This document shows positions 28,939 to 39,933 of a DNA stretch of 64,000 nucleotides, piece after piece (within the stretch, counting starts at the first letter, position 1; every line of letters starts with the position of its first letter). Where the stretch lies: positions 62,001-126,000 of the forward strand of contig SZXV01000002.1 in assembly GCA_005862225.1 (NCBI GenBank), given 5' to 3'. The DNA is from Chlorobium sp. (lineage in GTDB: Bacteria; Bacteroidota; Chlorobiia; Chlorobiales; Chlorobiaceae). Position numbers and translations under genes: made by a program. A model generated the notes under the pieces. The model saw only the letters and a list, made by a program, of their open reading frames with translations, searched no databases and was not told where the DNA came from.

Positions 28939-29247
28939 CTATTGAACAACCGTTTCTGCGGTAAACTGCTCATTATGATTGTCAAGAAAGATGACGTTAA
29001 CCGTGTCACCTTTCTTTCCTTTAAAGCGAAATTGCAGAAATGGATCTTTAGAAACTGCGGGACCAAGCTCCAGAGCGACAACAGGAACTCCATTGAGGGT
29101 AACAGAGCCTTCCATAATAAAATGAGCCGGAACAGTATTGCCCTGTTCATCTTTTCTTAAACCGGATTCACTTGGATGGGGAATAATGACTTTGACAAGG
29201 ATTGTTCCATCTTCTTCCCTTGCCATAATTCTCAGACTGCTGCTCAT
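28939..29247 (-). CDS. soxZ: SoxZ sulfur-carrier complex subunit
   Basis: The 102-residue protein has the SoxZ fold signature: ILVKVIIPHPSESGLRKDEQGN, VPAHFIMEGSVTLNG, DPFLQFRFKGKKGDTVNVIFLDN and a C-terminal AETVV. SoxZ pairs with SoxY to carry sulfur intermediates in the periplasm. It lacks a signal peptide, as usual, and would be exported with SoxY. It is 25 bp downstream of soxY and 74 bp upstream of fccA. Confidence 0.93.
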   Translation of the reverse strand: MSSSLRIMAREEDGTILVKVIIPHPSESGLRKDEQGNTVPAHFIMEGSVTLNGVPVVALELGPAVSKDPFLQFRFKGKKGDTVNVIFLDNHNEQFTAETVVQ

Positions 29248-29272
29248 GATAAATAAATTATTTTTTCAGTGT

Positions 29273-29710
29273 TCAACAGGCCTGCGACTGGATCTCAACG
29301 CGCACGTTGGCCATAAAAAATTTCCCGTCACTCCTTACGACAGCAAAAAGCGCCGAGCTCTCTTTCATCTTGATGTTAAGGGAAAACCATGGCAGCGAAT
29401 TGTCCAACAGGGTGCACTTGAAAACAAGAGGCTTAAAGTTTTTTTCCACAAAAAGATAGAGCTGATCCCCCTTCATTGAGGAAATCACTTCAACAGGCAC
29501 TGATGAACTGTCGGAGGCAATTGGAGGGGCCACAATGGTAATCTGGTCTGAAATGGCAATTTCATCTGTCCCCAGTGTGTTTATAAAGGCCTTTTTCAGA
29601 GAACCATGCTGAAAATTTTTAGCGTTCCATTCGGCAAGTAATGCCACAGGCTGCAATGCCATGAAAGCAGTAAAAATAGTGCCCGCAGCAAGAAATTGTC
29701 GTCTTTTCAT
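29273..29710 (-). CDS. soxY: SoxY-like protein ending in a single Cys, no GGCGG arm
   Basis: From the ATG at 29710 the protein has 145 residues with a twin-arginine-like signal (KRRQFLAAGTIFTAF). The body fits SoxY: AFINTLGTDEIAISDQITIVAPPIASDSSSVPVEV. Normal SoxY ends in a flexible GGCGG arm whose Cys carries the substrate. This one ends VEIQSQAC, so a terminal Cys is kept but the glycines are gone. A frame start at 29737 would place nine residues before the signal and is less likely. It is the first gene of the operon with soxZ, fccA and fccB. Confidence 0.88.
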   Translation of the reverse strand: MKRRQFLAAGTIFTAFMALQPVALLAEWNAKNFQHGSLKKAFINTLGTDEIAISDQITIVAPPIASDSSSVPVEVISSMKGDQLYLFVEKNFKPLVFKCTLLDNSLPWFSLNIKMKESSALFAVVRSDGKFFMANVRVEIQSQAC

Positions 29711-29931
29711 GAAAGCGAAGATGATTAAATGCAACAACTGAACAAAAACCGGGCATTCTACCCATTGTATTTATTTTAAGTAATTTATGGCATTAATCCA
29801 AAGGCTCTACCAGTGCGTTTTAAATACGTCAGGCCGTTTTTCTTTTACCCATACAAGCGCCCTGCCTGATTATCAGCGGGGAACGCTCTATTATTTGTAT
29901 CTTTATTTAAAGAGCCATTTAAAATGATTAA

Positions 29932-29947
29932 TGTTTCACGTGAAACA
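29932..29947. promoter_or_regulatory. parS site (ParB binding), perfect palindrome
   Basis: TGTTTCACGTGAAACA is the full 16-bp chromosomal parS palindrome. It lies 11 bp upstream of the mnmG start codon. ParB would nucleate here for origin segregation; parA/parB are not in the window. Confidence 0.95.
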
Positions 29948-29958
29948 ATCGATTGCTC

Positions 29959-31824
29959 ATGTATGATATTATAGTTGTTGGCGCTGGCCATGCTGGATGC
30001 GAAGCCGTACTCGCAGGCGCAAGAAGCGGTTCCTCCTGCCTGCTTATCTCATCAGATCTTACCGCAATTGCGCGCATGTCTTGTAACCCCGCGATTGGAG
30101 GTGTTGCAAAAGGACAAATGACCCGGGAGATCGATGCCCTTGGTGGAGAGATGGCAAAAGCAATAGATGCAACCGGTATTCAGTTCAGAATGCTTAACAG
30201 GAGCAAGGGACCCGCGATGCACTCGCCAAGAGCACAAGCCGACAGAACGCTTTACTCCCTCTATATGCGGAAGGTCATTGAACAGGAAAATAATATAGAC
30301 CTTCTTCAGGATACTGTTACGGCTATTGAATGCCCTTCGGGGCAGTTTAGCGCTGTTGTCCTTATATCCGGTCAGATAATATGCGGGAGAGCTGCCATTC
30401 TGACGTGTGGAACTTTTTTAAACGGCCTTATTCACATCGGAATGAACCATTACGCTGGAGGAAGAACAATTGCTGAGCCTCCGGTGTTCGGGCTTACAAA
30501 AAACCTTGAGAGCTTTGGCTTTCTTTCAGGGAGACTCAAAACGGGAACTCCGCCACGCATAGACTCCCGAAGTATTGACTATTCTTTACTTGAAGAACAA
30601 CATGGAGATGTTGAGCCTGTATCATTTTCATTTGATACTGCGCCTGATGCAAAGCGCAATCAGATAAGCTGTTATGTGACCAAAACAACAAAAGAAACTC
30701 ACGAAGTCCTGCGACAGGGGTTTGACCGTTCTCCGCTTTTTTCAGGAAAAGTCCAGGGTATTGGGCCGCGCTACTGTCCATCAATTGAAGATAAAATCAG
30801 CCGTTTTCCTGAAAAACAGAGTCATCACATATTTCTTGAACCAGAAGGTTTCAATACAAACGAAATGTATGTCAATGGCTTTTCAACATCACTGCCAGAA
30901 GAGATTCAATTAGCAGGACTTCGTTCAATTCCCGGTCTCAGCAACGTCAAAATGATTCGGCCAGGATATGCTATAGAGTATGATTACTTTTTCCCTCATC
31001 AGATAAAACAAACACTCGAAACCAAGCTGATTGCGAACCTTTACTTTGCGGGACAAATTAATGGCACGTCCGGATATGAGGAGGCCGCAGCACAAGGACT
31101 TATGGCCGGCATTAATGCTTCACTGAAACTGCAATCCAGAAAGCCACTCCTTCTGAAACGTTCTGACGCATATATTGGAGTGCTCATTGATGATCTTATT
31201 ACTAAAGATACGAAAGAGCCCTACAGGATGTTCACCTCTTCTGCTGAACACAGGCTTATGCTTCGCCATGATAATGCGGACATCCGCCTGATGCAATTCG
31301 GCTATAACGTTGGACTGATTAGCAGCAAGAGAATGGAGTCGTGCCGTGATAAAATTAACCAGATCGCCGAGATTAAACAATTATTAGGGAATTCAAGAAT
31401 GCTGCCAGAAGAAATAAACCCTCTTCTTTTGAATCTTGACTACCATGCGGTCAATAGTTCGCAGAGTGCCTTGAGCCTGATAAAAAGGCCCGGCATTCAT
31501 TTGAAGCAGCTCATTGAGAGCTCAGAATTATTGAAAAGCGCGATCTTGCCGATAACTGACGACCAGCTCATTTTTGAACAAGTTGATATTGACGTTAAAT
31601 ATGAGGGCTATCTGAAACGTGACCTTATAATGGCAGAAAAAATCCTTCGCCTTGATTCACATGAAATACCATCAAACTTTAACTATGATGCTCTCTCTGG
31701 CCTGTCCAACGAAGGCCGGGAAAAACTGAAGAGGCATAAACCGGAGACTATAGGGCAGGCATCAAGGATTCTTGGCGTATCTCCCTCTGATATCTCCGTT
31801 CTGATGATACATCTCGGCCGATGA
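29959..31824 (+). CDS. mnmG: tRNA uridine-34 5-carboxymethylaminomethyl modification enzyme
   Basis: This is a 621-residue FAD protein that, with MnmE, modifies U34 in tRNA wobble positions. It opens [18 protein letters not shown], then [43 protein letters not shown] and [13 protein letters not shown]; the C-terminal helical region ends with [10 protein letters not shown]. All family landmarks are present. I chose the ATG at 29959 over a TTG two codons upstream. The gene lies between two parS sites. Confidence 0.97.
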   Translation: MYDIIVVGAGHAGCEAVLAGARSGSSCLLISSDLTAIARMSCNPAIGGVAKGQMTREIDALGGEMAKAIDATGIQFRMLNRSKGPAMHSPRAQADRTLYSLYMRKVIEQENNIDLLQDTVTAIECPSGQFSAVVLISGQIICGRAAILTCGTFLNGLIHIGMNHYAGGRTIAEPPVFGLTKNLESFGFLSGRLKTGTPPRIDSRSIDYSLLEEQHGDVEPVSFSFDTAPDAKRNQISCYVTKTTKETHEVLRQGFDRSPLFSGKVQGIGPRYCPSIEDKISRFPEKQSHHIFLEPEGFNTNEMYVNGFSTSLPEEIQLAGLRSIPGLSNVKMIRPGYAIEYDYFFPHQIKQTLETKLIANLYFAGQINGTSGYEEAAAQGLMAGINASLKLQSRKPLLLKRSDAYIGVLIDDLITKDTKEPYRMFTSSAEHRLMLRHDNADIRLMQFGYNVGLISSKRMESCRDKINQIAEIKQLLGNSRMLPEEINPLLLNLDYHAVNSSQSALSLIKRPGIHLKQLIESSELLKSAILPITDDQLIFEQVDIDVKYEGYLKRDLIMAEKILRLDSHEIPSNFNYDALSGLSNEGREKLKRHKPETIGQASRILGVSPSDISVLMIHLGR

Positions 31825-31835
31825 ATAGCTCAATT

Positions 31836-31851
31836 TGTTTCACGTGAAACG
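31836..31851. promoter_or_regulatory. parS site, second copy
   Basis: GTTTCACGTGAAAC (31837-31850) with a T before it and a G after it differs from the first parS only at the last base. It lies 12 bp after the mnmG stop. Confidence 0.93.
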
Positions 31852-31893
31852 TATATTATTATTAAAGCCCTGATACCAATTTAACCAGAATCC

Positions 31894-34275
31894 ATGGATA
31901 CGTTTCTTGTCGATATTGCAAACAACGACCTGTTATTTGGCAAAGATAAAGAGGAGTGCATCGTAGGGGCATACCAGTTATCAGATACTCATATCAGGGT
32001 ATTTAATCGAAAAGGTGGGGAAGTTCAATACCATGATGAGCCATTTTTCCCCTATTTTTTTGCCTCTGACCAAACGTTGCTTGATGGGTTTGTGCCTGAA
32101 GACAGAGAAAAATACTGGCTTGTAAAGCTTGAGGGATCAAATTATTATAAATCTCTTGCCATTTTTCGGAACTGGCGAAATCAGCGACGTGCGATTGATT
32201 ATATCAACAAAAAAAGAGAGGGTGAGACAACTGAAAGTCAGGGCCGAAATACTCTCTATGAAAGTAACTCCTTTATTTACAGCAAGGGTGATGCGGTAAC
32301 ACAGTATCTCCTGCAAAGCGGAAAGACTCTCTTCAAAGGAATGATTTTTGATGATCTCTACCGTCTTCAACTCGATATAGAGACAAATTATGATCCAAAA
32401 AGAGGTGGCGGTGGCTTTGGAGAAGATGAAATCATTATTGTTTCCCTGAGCGATAGCAGAGGTTGGGAGACAGTGCTTCATTCAAAAAAAAGAAGTGAAC
32501 AGGAATTACTTGAAGAGCTGATTGCCTTGATACTGAAAAAAGATCCTGATGTTATTGAGGGGCACAATATTTTCAGTTTCGATCTCTCATATCTCCAACA
32601 GCGTTGCGAACGACTCGGTATCCCTTTTACAATTGGTCGTAATGGAACAATCCCCAGAATATATCCTGCAAGCATAAGATTTGCTGATCGGAGTATTGAT
32701 TATCCTTTTTTTGATATTCCCGGAAGGCATGTGATTGACACTCTCTTTCTTGTTCAGAATTATGATATATCAAAACGTTCAATGCAGAGCTATGGCCTAA
32801 AGGCGGTAGCAAAGCACTTTGGTTTTGCCTCCCCTGAGCGTACCTATGTGGATTACAAGGATATTGGTTTTTTGTGGGAAAATAATCACGAAAAACTGCT
32901 TGCTTATGCGCTTGATGACGTTCGCGAAACGAGAGCTCTCTCATCTCTCCTGTCAGGAAGCAATTTTTACATGGCACAAATGCTTCCCTACACCTACGCC
33001 ATGACAGCTCGTATTGGACAGGCGGCGAAAATTGAAGTACTGCTGGTAAGAGAATATCTTCGTCATAAACAATCAATTCCGAAACCATCAACAGGACAAC
33101 AGGGGTCAGGAGGATATACGGAAGTGTTTCTTAAGGGGATTCTTGGTCCTATTGTCTATGCAGATGTAGAATCACTCTATCCGTCAATAATGCTGTCATA
33201 TAAAATATGCCCAAAGAGTGATGAATTAAACGTATTCCCGAGGGTGCTCAAAGATTTGAAAGAGCTTCGCTTCCAGGCAAAAGACAAGTCGAAAAAAGAA
33301 AAAACAGTAGGCAATATCTCTTTGGCTAACAATTTTGATGCGATGCAAAGTTCGTTCAAAATTCTCATCAATGCCATGTACGGCTATCTCGGTTTTAACG
33401 GTGGTATTTTTAATGATTTCACGGAAGCCGACAAAGTGACATCAACAGGTCAGGCTCTTGCAAAAAAGATGATTAGTGAGTTTGAAGCAAGGGGCTGCAA
33501 AATAATTGAAGTGGACACTGATGGCATTCTTTTTATCCCTCCCCCTGAAGTGAGAACTGAGGCACAAGAAAAGGAGCTGGTGAAGGAAGTATCCTTACTG
33601 ATGCCGGAAGGAATCAATATAGGCTATGATGGACGGTTCAAGAAAATGATCTCCTATATGAAAAAAAATTATGCCCTGCTTGGATATGATGACATCATGA
33701 TTCTGAAGGGCTCATCACTCAGCAGCAGAAGCGGCGAAAAATTCGGCAGAGATTTTGTGAGAAAAGGGTTTGAGATGCTGTTGGCAGAAGATATCACCGG
33801 ACTGCATAATCTCTATGCTGAATACAAAAACCGTATTATAAACCGGGAAATGGATGTATCAGAAATCGCAAGGACGGAAACCTTTAAAAACACAAAAGAG
33901 AATTATATCAATGATGTAAACATGGGAAAAAGGGCCAAGACAATAACCTATGAAATAGCCATAAAAGCTGGTATTGAAATAAGAAAAGGTGATCGAATCA
34001 CCTATTATGTTTCTGGCAACGGCAACACTACATCCTCATTTGATAAAGGGAAACTTGCCTCAGAGTGGAGAAAAGAGAAACCGGATGAAAACAGCACTTT
34101 TTATCTGAAACGACTTGATGAACACTGCCAGAAGTTTCTCCCCTTTTTCAAACCACAGGATTACAGTATGATTTTTTCTACCGATACGCTTTTCTCGTTT
34201 TCAGCAGAAGGCATTGAACTTCAAAAAGAGATCCGTCACACTCAAACCAATGCTTTTGAAAGTGAGGATATGTAA
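31894..34275 (+). CDS. polB: family B DNA polymerase (PolB-type)
   Basis: The 793-residue polymerase has an exonuclease domain (LQLDIETNY near 158-166; [15 protein letters not shown]) and polymerase motifs. Motif A is DVESLYPSI near 424, motif B is [13 protein letters not shown] near 489-501, and motif C is EVDTDGI near 539. The N-terminal domain is normal in length. Family B polymerases of bacteria act mostly in repair or lesion bypass; the role here is inferred. Both catalytic aspartate motifs and the proofreading residues look intact. It follows mnmG and the second parS. Confidence 0.94.
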   Translation: MDTFLVDIANNDLLFGKDKEECIVGAYQLSDTHIRVFNRKGGEVQYHDEPFFPYFFASDQTLLDGFVPEDREKYWLVKLEGSNYYKSLAIFRNWRNQRRAIDYINKKREGETTESQGRNTLYESNSFIYSKGDAVTQYLLQSGKTLFKGMIFDDLYRLQLDIETNYDPKRGGGGFGEDEIIIVSLSDSRGWETVLHSKKRSEQELLEELIALILKKDPDVIEGHNIFSFDLSYLQQRCERLGIPFTIGRNGTIPRIYPASIRFADRSIDYPFFDIPGRHVIDTLFLVQNYDISKRSMQSYGLKAVAKHFGFASPERTYVDYKDIGFLWENNHEKLLAYALDDVRETRALSSLLSGSNFYMAQMLPYTYAMTARIGQAAKIEVLLVREYLRHKQSIPKPSTGQQGSGGYTEVFLKGILGPIVYADVESLYPSIMLSYKICPKSDELNVFPRVLKDLKELRFQAKDKSKKEKTVGNISLANNFDAMQSSFKILINAMYGYLGFNGGIFNDFTEADKVTSTGQALAKKMISEFEARGCKIIEVDTDGILFIPPPEVRTEAQEKELVKEVSLLMPEGINIGYDGRFKKMISYMKKNYALLGYDDIMILKGSSLSSRSGEKFGRDFVRKGFEMLLAEDITGLHNLYAEYKNRIINREMDVSEIARTETFKNTKENYINDVNMGKRAKTITYEIAIKAGIEIRKGDRITYYVSGNGNTTSSFDKGKLASEWRKEKPDENSTFYLKRLDEHCQKFLPFFKPQDYSMIFSTDTLFSFSAEGIELQKEIRHTQTNAFESEDM

Positions 34276-34370
34276 ACTCTGGTACTATTGGGTAAATATT
34301 TCTATCTATAACTCTCTGTTGTATATTTCATCGTGACAGCCGATTCATCTTTAATCAATTGTTAATAAAT

Positions 34371-35594
34371 ATGATAGATAATAAAGTTCTTCCCGTTACA
34401 AGTGATGTAACCTGGATAGGTGTGCTTGATCCAGGCCTTATCACCTTCGATATAGTCATGGAGACCAAATATGGTACAACCTATAACTCGTATTTTATCA
34501 ATGCAGATAAAAAAACCATAATTGAAACAACCAAAGAGAAATTCTGGCCAGCATATCTTGAAAAAATAAAACAGGTTACAGACCCATCCTGTATTGAATA
34601 CATAGTGGTTGACCATACAGAACCTGACCATTCCGGCAACATAAAAAATTTACTGGCACTGGCTCCTGCAGCAACAGTCGTCGGTAGTGGTAATGCAATC
34701 AAATTTCTTCGCGATCAGACTGGTCACGATTTCAAATCACTTATTGTTAAAACCGGGGATACACTAAACCTCGGAAATAAAACACTGCATTTTATCAGTG
34801 CACCAAACTTGCACTGGCCAGATACCATATACACATGGCTGGAAGAAGACAAGGTTCTTTTCACCTGCGACTCATTTGGATCACATTTCTGCCATGAAGA
34901 GATGTATGATGATGTTGTTGGAAACTTTGATGACGCTTTTACCTATTACTACAATAGTATTCTCAAGCCATTCAGCAAATACATGTTACAGGCAATTGAA
35001 AAAATTGCTCAATTGGATATTAAAACAATTTGCCCAGGTCATGGTCCGATACTGAGATCACAATGGCAAAAATATGTTGACCTCTCATTTCAGTACGCGA
35101 CAACAGCAATTGCTCTTCCAAATGAAAAGAATATCCTTATTGCTTATGTTTCAGCATACGAAAATACGGCATTGATGGCAGAAAAGATTGCTGAAGGGTT
35201 GCAAAGCTCTTGTGACTTCCAGATTGATATCTGTGATATTGAGAGTATCAGTGTTGGTGATCTTGAGGAAAAGATTGCACATTGTACAGGAATAATCGTA
35301 GGATCTCCGACAATAAACCAGAATATACTCCCGCAGATTTACCAGATTTTTGCAACCATCAACCCGATACGTGATAAAGGAAAACTGGCGGCCGCGTTCG
35401 GTTCATACGGATGGAGCGGTGAAGCAGTACGGATGATTGACACAAATTTCACGATGCTCAAGCTCAAGGTGTTTGAACAGAACATGATGGTAAAATTCAA
35501 GCCGCACGAACCGGAATTTGAAAAATGTATAGCCTTTGGTAAGGCTTATGCTGAAAAAATGATAGAGATGTACCAGCTCAGTTGCTCTCTGTAA
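34371..35594 (+). CDS. flavodiiron protein (A-type flavoprotein), O2/NO reductase
   Basis: The 407-residue protein combines a metallo-beta-lactamase-like diiron domain (HTEPDHSG near 81, then [12 protein letters not shown], then CPGHGPIL) with a C-terminal flavodoxin domain ([53 protein letters not shown]). In strict anaerobes these enzymes reduce oxygen or nitric oxide to protect the cell. An in-frame TTG at 34359 would extend it by four residues; the ATG at 34371 is preferred. It is convergent with the dciA-like gene. Confidence 0.95.
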   Translation: MIDNKVLPVTSDVTWIGVLDPGLITFDIVMETKYGTTYNSYFINADKKTIIETTKEKFWPAYLEKIKQVTDPSCIEYIVVDHTEPDHSGNIKNLLALAPAATVVGSGNAIKFLRDQTGHDFKSLIVKTGDTLNLGNKTLHFISAPNLHWPDTIYTWLEEDKVLFTCDSFGSHFCHEEMYDDVVGNFDDAFTYYYNSILKPFSKYMLQAIEKIAQLDIKTICPGHGPILRSQWQKYVDLSFQYATTAIALPNEKNILIAYVSAYENTALMAEKIAEGLQSSCDFQIDICDIESISVGDLEEKIAHCTGIIVGSPTINQNILPQIYQIFATINPIRDKGKLAAAFGSYGWSGEAVRMIDTNFTMLKLKVFEQNMMVKFKPHEPEFEKCIAFGKAYAEKMIEMYQLSCSL

Positions 35595-35629
35595 ATGCGT
35601 GACCAGGTTGAAGCATAGTCACTCATTTA

Positions 35630-35923
35630 TTATCGGAAAATAATTTCTCTGACTAATTGCTGGTGAAGATTTGCATTTAATTTAGTAATGATATCCTGCC
35701 TGCGGAAATTCAACTCCATTCTCCAGGCAGGATTTTTCACTCTGATAAATAATTGTCCATCAGAAAACCGTTCAAGAGTCGTTGCTTCGGCAATAGCCTC
35801 ACCAACAACACTGCTCCATATCTGCAATGTCCTGAACTGTTGCAAAGCCTCTTCAAGACCTAAAATATGACACATATCCTCCACTACCGACGATATTTTT
35901 CTTGGATCCTTCATTCGTGACAT
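35630..35923 (-). CDS. DUF721 / DciA-like protein
   Basis: From the ATG at 35923 the protein has 97 residues: ISSVVEDMCHILGLEEAL, QIWSSVVGEAIAEATTLERFSDGQLFIRVKNPAWRMELNFRRQDIITKLN. This is the DUF721 domain, known as DciA where it loads the replicative helicase DnaB. The start lies 3 bp after the recF stop, and the GAGGTAG site overlaps that stop, which supports this start. Position downstream of recF-dnaN-dnaA fits a replication role. Confidence 0.9.
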   Translation of the reverse strand: MSRMKDPRKISSVVEDMCHILGLEEALQQFRTLQIWSSVVGEAIAEATTLERFSDGQLFIRVKNPAWRMELNFRRQDIITKLNANLHQQLVREIIFR

Positions 35924-35925
35924 AG

Positions 35926-37035
35926 CTACCTCTTTTTCAGGTGATGAAGCGAGTCGACAGGAATGGCCGTCACAGCGCCATGAGCCCTTTTCTCGGCAGA
36001 AGTAATAATCGTCTGACCACATGACTCAAGAATGGTAAAAATATCACCTATCCTTGACGAATCAAGCTCACTGAAAATATCATCCAGAAGACAAACAGGT
36101 TTTTCGCCGAGAGTATCATAAAAAAAACGGTGTTGTGAAAGTTTGAGACCAATAAGAAAGGTACGAAGTTGGCCCTGGGATGCATATTTTTTAATCTCCC
36201 TGTTATTGAGCAAAAAAAGAAGATCATCCCGATGAGGGCCACTCAAAGTCTGGGCACGAAATATCTCCTGCCTCTCTGTCTGCTCATACCTGGAAAGAAA
36301 AAGTCCGTATAGCATATCCTGTGAGATATCAGGCGTGATTTTTCCAATAGATGTATGATAGATAATGTCAGGGTCCTCCCGAACGGATAACTGTTCATAC
36401 ACTGCTTTAAAACATTCAAAAAAAAGAGAAAGAAAATGAACCCTTTTATAGACAATTGCCGCAGAAAGACGTGAAATATTTTCCGTCCACAACGACAACA
36501 TCTCTTTATGAACGGTATGGTGATCATGCAACTGAACCAGAATGGCATTACGCTGATTGAGAACTCTTCTGTAAGCAAGGAGTTCTTCAAGATATCGTCT
36601 GTTTATCTGACTGATTGCTGTATCAATAAAGCGTCTTCTTTCTGAAGGGGCACCATTCACTATAACCATTTCAGGAGGAGAAAAAGTAATACAGGGGATT
36701 TGTCCAATATGAGTGGAAAAAGGTTTTACGTCACCATTATTGACAACAATCTGTTTCTCTTTCTCCTTGGTATAGATGACTTTGACGTTTATGGGAGCTT
36801 CAGTATCACTGATAAAATTGCTGTCAAGCAAGAAAAAATCAGATAAAAAAGAGAGACAATCTCTGTCCGATGCGCTAATGAACCCTCTCGTTAAAGCGCA
36901 GTAATGAATTCCCTCCAGAAGAGAGGTTTTACCTGATCCATTTTCACCGTATACAAGAGTGATACCCTCAGCAGGCTCAAAAGTGGCAAACCGGTGATTT
37001 CTGAAATTCTCGTAGTATAGACGCTTGAGTCGCAA
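35926..37035 (-). CDS. recF: DNA replication/repair protein RecF
   Basis: This 369-residue ABC-type ATPase helps load RecA at gaps. The Walker A motif GENGSGKT is at 30-37, preceded by FRNHRFATFEP. The C-terminus has SGPHRDDLLF, SQGQLRTFLIGLKLSQH and LLDDIFSELD (Walker B and D-loop). It is 17 bp after dnaN, so the operon dnaN-recF-dciA is likely. Confidence 0.97.
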   Translation of the reverse strand: MRLKRLYYENFRNHRFATFEPAEGITLVYGENGSGKTSLLEGIHYCALTRGFISASDRDCLSFLSDFFLLDSNFISDTEAPINVKVIYTKEKEKQIVVNNGDVKPFSTHIGQIPCITFSPPEMVIVNGAPSERRRFIDTAISQINRRYLEELLAYRRVLNQRNAILVQLHDHHTVHKEMLSLWTENISRLSAAIVYKRVHFLSLFFECFKAVYEQLSVREDPDIIYHTSIGKITPDISQDMLYGLFLSRYEQTERQEIFRAQTLSGPHRDDLLFLLNNREIKKYASQGQLRTFLIGLKLSQHRFFYDTLGEKPVCLLDDIFSELDSSRIGDIFTILESCGQTIITSAEKRAHGAVTAIPVDSLHHLKKR

Positions 37036-37052
37036 TAATTATACCTTTTTCA

Positions 37053-38177
37053 TCAATTATTAATGCGTACAGGCATAACAAGAACTATTAATTTGTCATC
37101 CTCTATATCTTTATGCGGTTTAAAAATAACGGCAGTTGTTGGACTTTTTAACTCAATACAGATCTCATGATCGTCAAGATGTGCAAGAGCAGCTTCAATA
37201 AATTTTGAATTAAATCCTATCGTAATGTCTGTGCCAGTATAACGACAGGATAACTCTTCCTGGGCGGCCTCACCATCATTAGTGTTTTCTGCCATCACTC
37301 TTAAAAGTTGATCAGTCATCATAATCTTGATATCACCGATACTTGAAAAACGACCAACACGCTTGACTGAATCATAAATCATTGAACGATCAATGATCAC
37401 ATGTTTATCGTGCTCAACAGGTATAACGGCATCATAATTTGGATAGGGTTCCACAATCAAAGCGGCATCAAGAATAGTAGTACCACTAATAAAACGAACA
37501 AATCGTCGATCAACATCAAGACACATGGTAATCGCTTCATGTTGGGCGAGTTTTTGAAGAATTGAAAGCACTCGTGCAGGGACAACAATTTTTTGTTTTT
37601 CAGCAACATCAAGTGAGAGGCTCTTCCTGCATCGAACGAGACGATGACCATCAGTAGAGACAGCGGTAATGGTGCTTCCTTGAAGTTCAAAAAGAACACC
37701 CATCATAGCAGGTCTCATACCGTCAATACTACAGGCAAAAATAGTTTTCTGAACCAGATCCAACAGTTGACTGGTTTCCAGTTCAAGGGAAATATCATAA
37801 CTCTTCTCATATTTCTCCATTTTACTCTCAAACAGACAAGCTATCTTGTACTTACCCTTATCTGTCGTGATATGAATCATGCCATGATCACTGATTTCCT
37901 GCCTTTCAATGACAAAAGTAACTGCGGTGTCATACATACTTCTGAGAAAATCCTGCAAAAGCTTGGCATTGATACCAATATTGACAACATCAGTGGTTTC
38001 AATATCAATTTTTGCCTTGATTGACAATTCACCATCCGTGCCAAAAAGTGTTAAAGTACCAGGCTCAATGGAGAGGTGAATATTTTCATAACGGGGATCC
38101 AGTGATTTTGCAGGGATTGCCTGAGCAACTTTACTGACAGGATCCTGAAGTTGACGGATTGAGGATATAAATTTCAT
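37053..38177 (-). CDS. dnaN: DNA polymerase III beta sliding clamp
   Basis: The clamp (about 374 residues) has MKFISSIRQLQDPVSKVAQAIPAKS at its start, GMRPAMMGVLFELQG in the middle and VMPVR at the end, all typical of the beta clamp. I use the ATG at 38177; a TTG three codons earlier is possible. The ring holds polymerases on DNA. It is separated from dnaA by an origin-like spacer. Confidence 0.96.
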   Translation of the reverse strand: MKFISSIRQLQDPVSKVAQAIPAKSLDPRYENIHLSIEPGTLTLFGTDGELSIKAKIDIETTDVVNIGINAKLLQDFLRSMYDTAVTFVIERQEISDHGMIHITTDKGKYKIACLFESKMEKYEKSYDISLELETSQLLDLVQKTIFACSIDGMRPAMMGVLFELQGSTITAVSTDGHRLVRCRKSLSLDVAEKQKIVVPARVLSILQKLAQHEAITMCLDVDRRFVRFISGTTILDAALIVEPYPNYDAVIPVEHDKHVIIDRSMIYDSVKRVGRFSSIGDIKIMMTDQLLRVMAENTNDGEAAQEELSCRYTGTDITIGFNSKFIEAALAHLDDHEICIELKSPTTAVIFKPHKDIEDDKLIVLVMPVRINN

Positions 38178-38186
38178 CTGCTCCAA

Positions 38187-38457
38187 CTTTAACTATTTGA
38201 TGATTAATTAAGATCTGTTGTTGTTATTGAGAGTGTGGAAATCTTGACAAGCTCTCACTTAAAATATTAAAATATTGAATTTAAAAGGGTTAAAACAATC
38301 ATTCTGCTGCGTTATATGTTGATAACCTCTCTCTTGTTTACTGTTTTACCGTTGATGCTTTGTTCATCATTTTTACTGTACTCTGATGATGTTGACAAGA
38401 TCTGTGTTATCAAGATTCATTACAGCATATTCCAACATCTTGTCCACATCCTGAACA
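38187..38457. other. dnaA-dnaN spacer with DnaA-box-like sites
   Basis: No gene is visible. Three box-like 9-mers occur: 38317-38325 (TTATCAACA, minus strand), 38390-38398 (TTGTCAACA, minus strand) and 38440-38448 (TTGTCCACA, plus strand), each one or two bases from TTATCCACA. It contains the dnaN promoter and may be part of a two-part origin. Confidence 0.65.
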
Positions 38458-39933
38458 TTACATTGAGAGAATCTCGATTCTCTTTTTTATCTCTTCAATT
38501 TTTTTCCGTTCATCTGTTCCTGATTCAACTTTTTTCGCCATCGTATTGACTGCATGAATAACAGTTGAATGATCCCTTCCGCCAAAATGAAGGCCAATGG
38601 TTTTTAATGATGAGTCAGTCATCTGTTTAGCAAGATACATTGCTACCTGGCGACCAACAGCAATCTCCTTTTTTTTGGATTTTCCCTTAAGATCATTTGG
38701 TGTAATTAAAAAATAAGAACAGATAGCTTTCTCTATGGTGTCAAGTGTAAGCTGTTTTGTTGTATGACGGATAATGTCTTTAAGTGTTGATTTGGTAAAA
38801 TGCAAGTCTATTTCCTGATTATCAAGAGACTGGGCAGCAAGCAGTTTCACAATACACCCTTCAAGCTCACGCACGTTTTCTGTGACATTTGTTGCTATGA
38901 ATTCAATAACTGACTCATTGAGATTCACTCCACTCTGATGAAGTTTACTCAGTATAATTGCTTTGCGTGTCTCATAGTCAGGGGGTTGTATATCAGCGGA
39001 AAGTCCCCAGTTAAATCGGGAGATAAGCCGATCTTCAATACCTTTAATATCCTTGATGGGCCTGTCGGCAGAGAGAATAATCTGCTTATTTGATTGATGA
39101 AGGGTATTAAAAATATGAAAAATCTCCTCCTGCGTTTTCTCCTTGCCCGAGAAGAATTGAATATCATCAATAATGAGGACATCAATCGAGCGGTAAAAAG
39201 ATGAAAACTCCTGAATTTTACCATTCTGGATGGCATTGACAAAATCAATAGCAAATTTTTCACTTGATACATAAAGTACTCTTTCAGACAGTCTGTTGAG
39301 TCGAACACTGTTTCCTACTGCCTGCATGATATGTGTTTTGCCAAGGCCAACCCCTCCATAAATCACTAATGGGTTAAAGGCATTCTGACCCGGGCTTTGT
39401 GCAACAGCTTTAGCGGCTGCAAAAGCCAGCGAGTTACAATCACCACGTATAAGAGTTTCAAAAGTATATTTTGAATTCAGATGCGTTTCAAATCTGGCAA
39501 GATTTCTCTCAAAATCAACATGATTGTCAGGCTGTTTTTCCGAAGATCTGCTTGCGGAAATGAAGTCGCCATTCATTGTATTCTGATGTGGTAATTCAAT
39601 GGTGACTGGTTGCCCTTGTGATTTATCCATGACTATTGAATACATCAATCTTGCTTCAGGGCCAATAACCTCTTTCAAAGCCTGTTTTAAAAAGGAGGAG
39701 TAATTTTCTTCAATCCATTCATAAAAAAACTGACTGGGTACCTCAATCGTTAATTCACTACCCGAAAAATTCAAAGGTCTGATTGGCAAAAACCAGGTTT
39801 TAAACGCTAAAGGATTAATTTTATCCTTGATCACGTCGAGGCAAGCTTCCCAGACTTGCTGCTCCATGGTGGTGCTTTTCCGGTGTTGAGATGACTGGTT
39901 TTCCGAAAATGTTTTTGACGTAACTTCAGGCAT
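38458..39933 (-). CDS. dnaA: chromosomal replication initiator protein DnaA
   Basis: The 491-residue initiator has domain I ([28 protein letters not shown], about 27-54), a variable linker, and an AAA+ domain with Walker A GGVGLGKT at 193-200 and LIIDDIQF. The C-terminal DNA-binding domain carries the signature [12 protein letters not shown]. The start at 39933 has no ribosome binding site, and an internal ATG at 39867 (MEQQVW) would match the usual N-terminus better; the extra 22 residues are Ser/Gln-rich. It melts oriC together with ATP. Confidence 0.97.
   Translation of the reverse strand: MPEVTSKTFSENQSSQHRKSTTMEQQVWEACLDVIKDKINPLAFKTWFLPIRPLNFSGSELTIEVPSQFFYEWIEENYSSFLKQALKEVIGPEARLMYSIVMDKSQGQPVTIELPHQNTMNGDFISASRSSEKQPDNHVDFERNLARFETHLNSKYTFETLIRGDCNSLAFAAAKAVAQSPGQNAFNPLVIYGGVGLGKTHIMQAVGNSVRLNRLSERVLYVSSEKFAIDFVNAIQNGKIQEFSSFYRSIDVLIIDDIQFFSGKEKTQEEIFHIFNTLHQSNKQIILSADRPIKDIKGIEDRLISRFNWGLSADIQPPDYETRKAIILSKLHQSGVNLNESVIEFIATNVTENVRELEGCIVKLLAAQSLDNQEIDLHFTKSTLKDIIRHTTKQLTLDTIEKAICSYFLITPNDLKGKSKKKEIAVGRQVAMYLAKQMTDSSLKTIGLHFGGRDHSTVIHAVNTMAKKVESGTDERKKIEEIKKRIEILSM

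Noticed and set aside
32627-33091. 154-residue minus-strand frame within polB
   Set aside because: Lies over the exonuclease/polymerase coding motifs of the plus strand; shadow frame.
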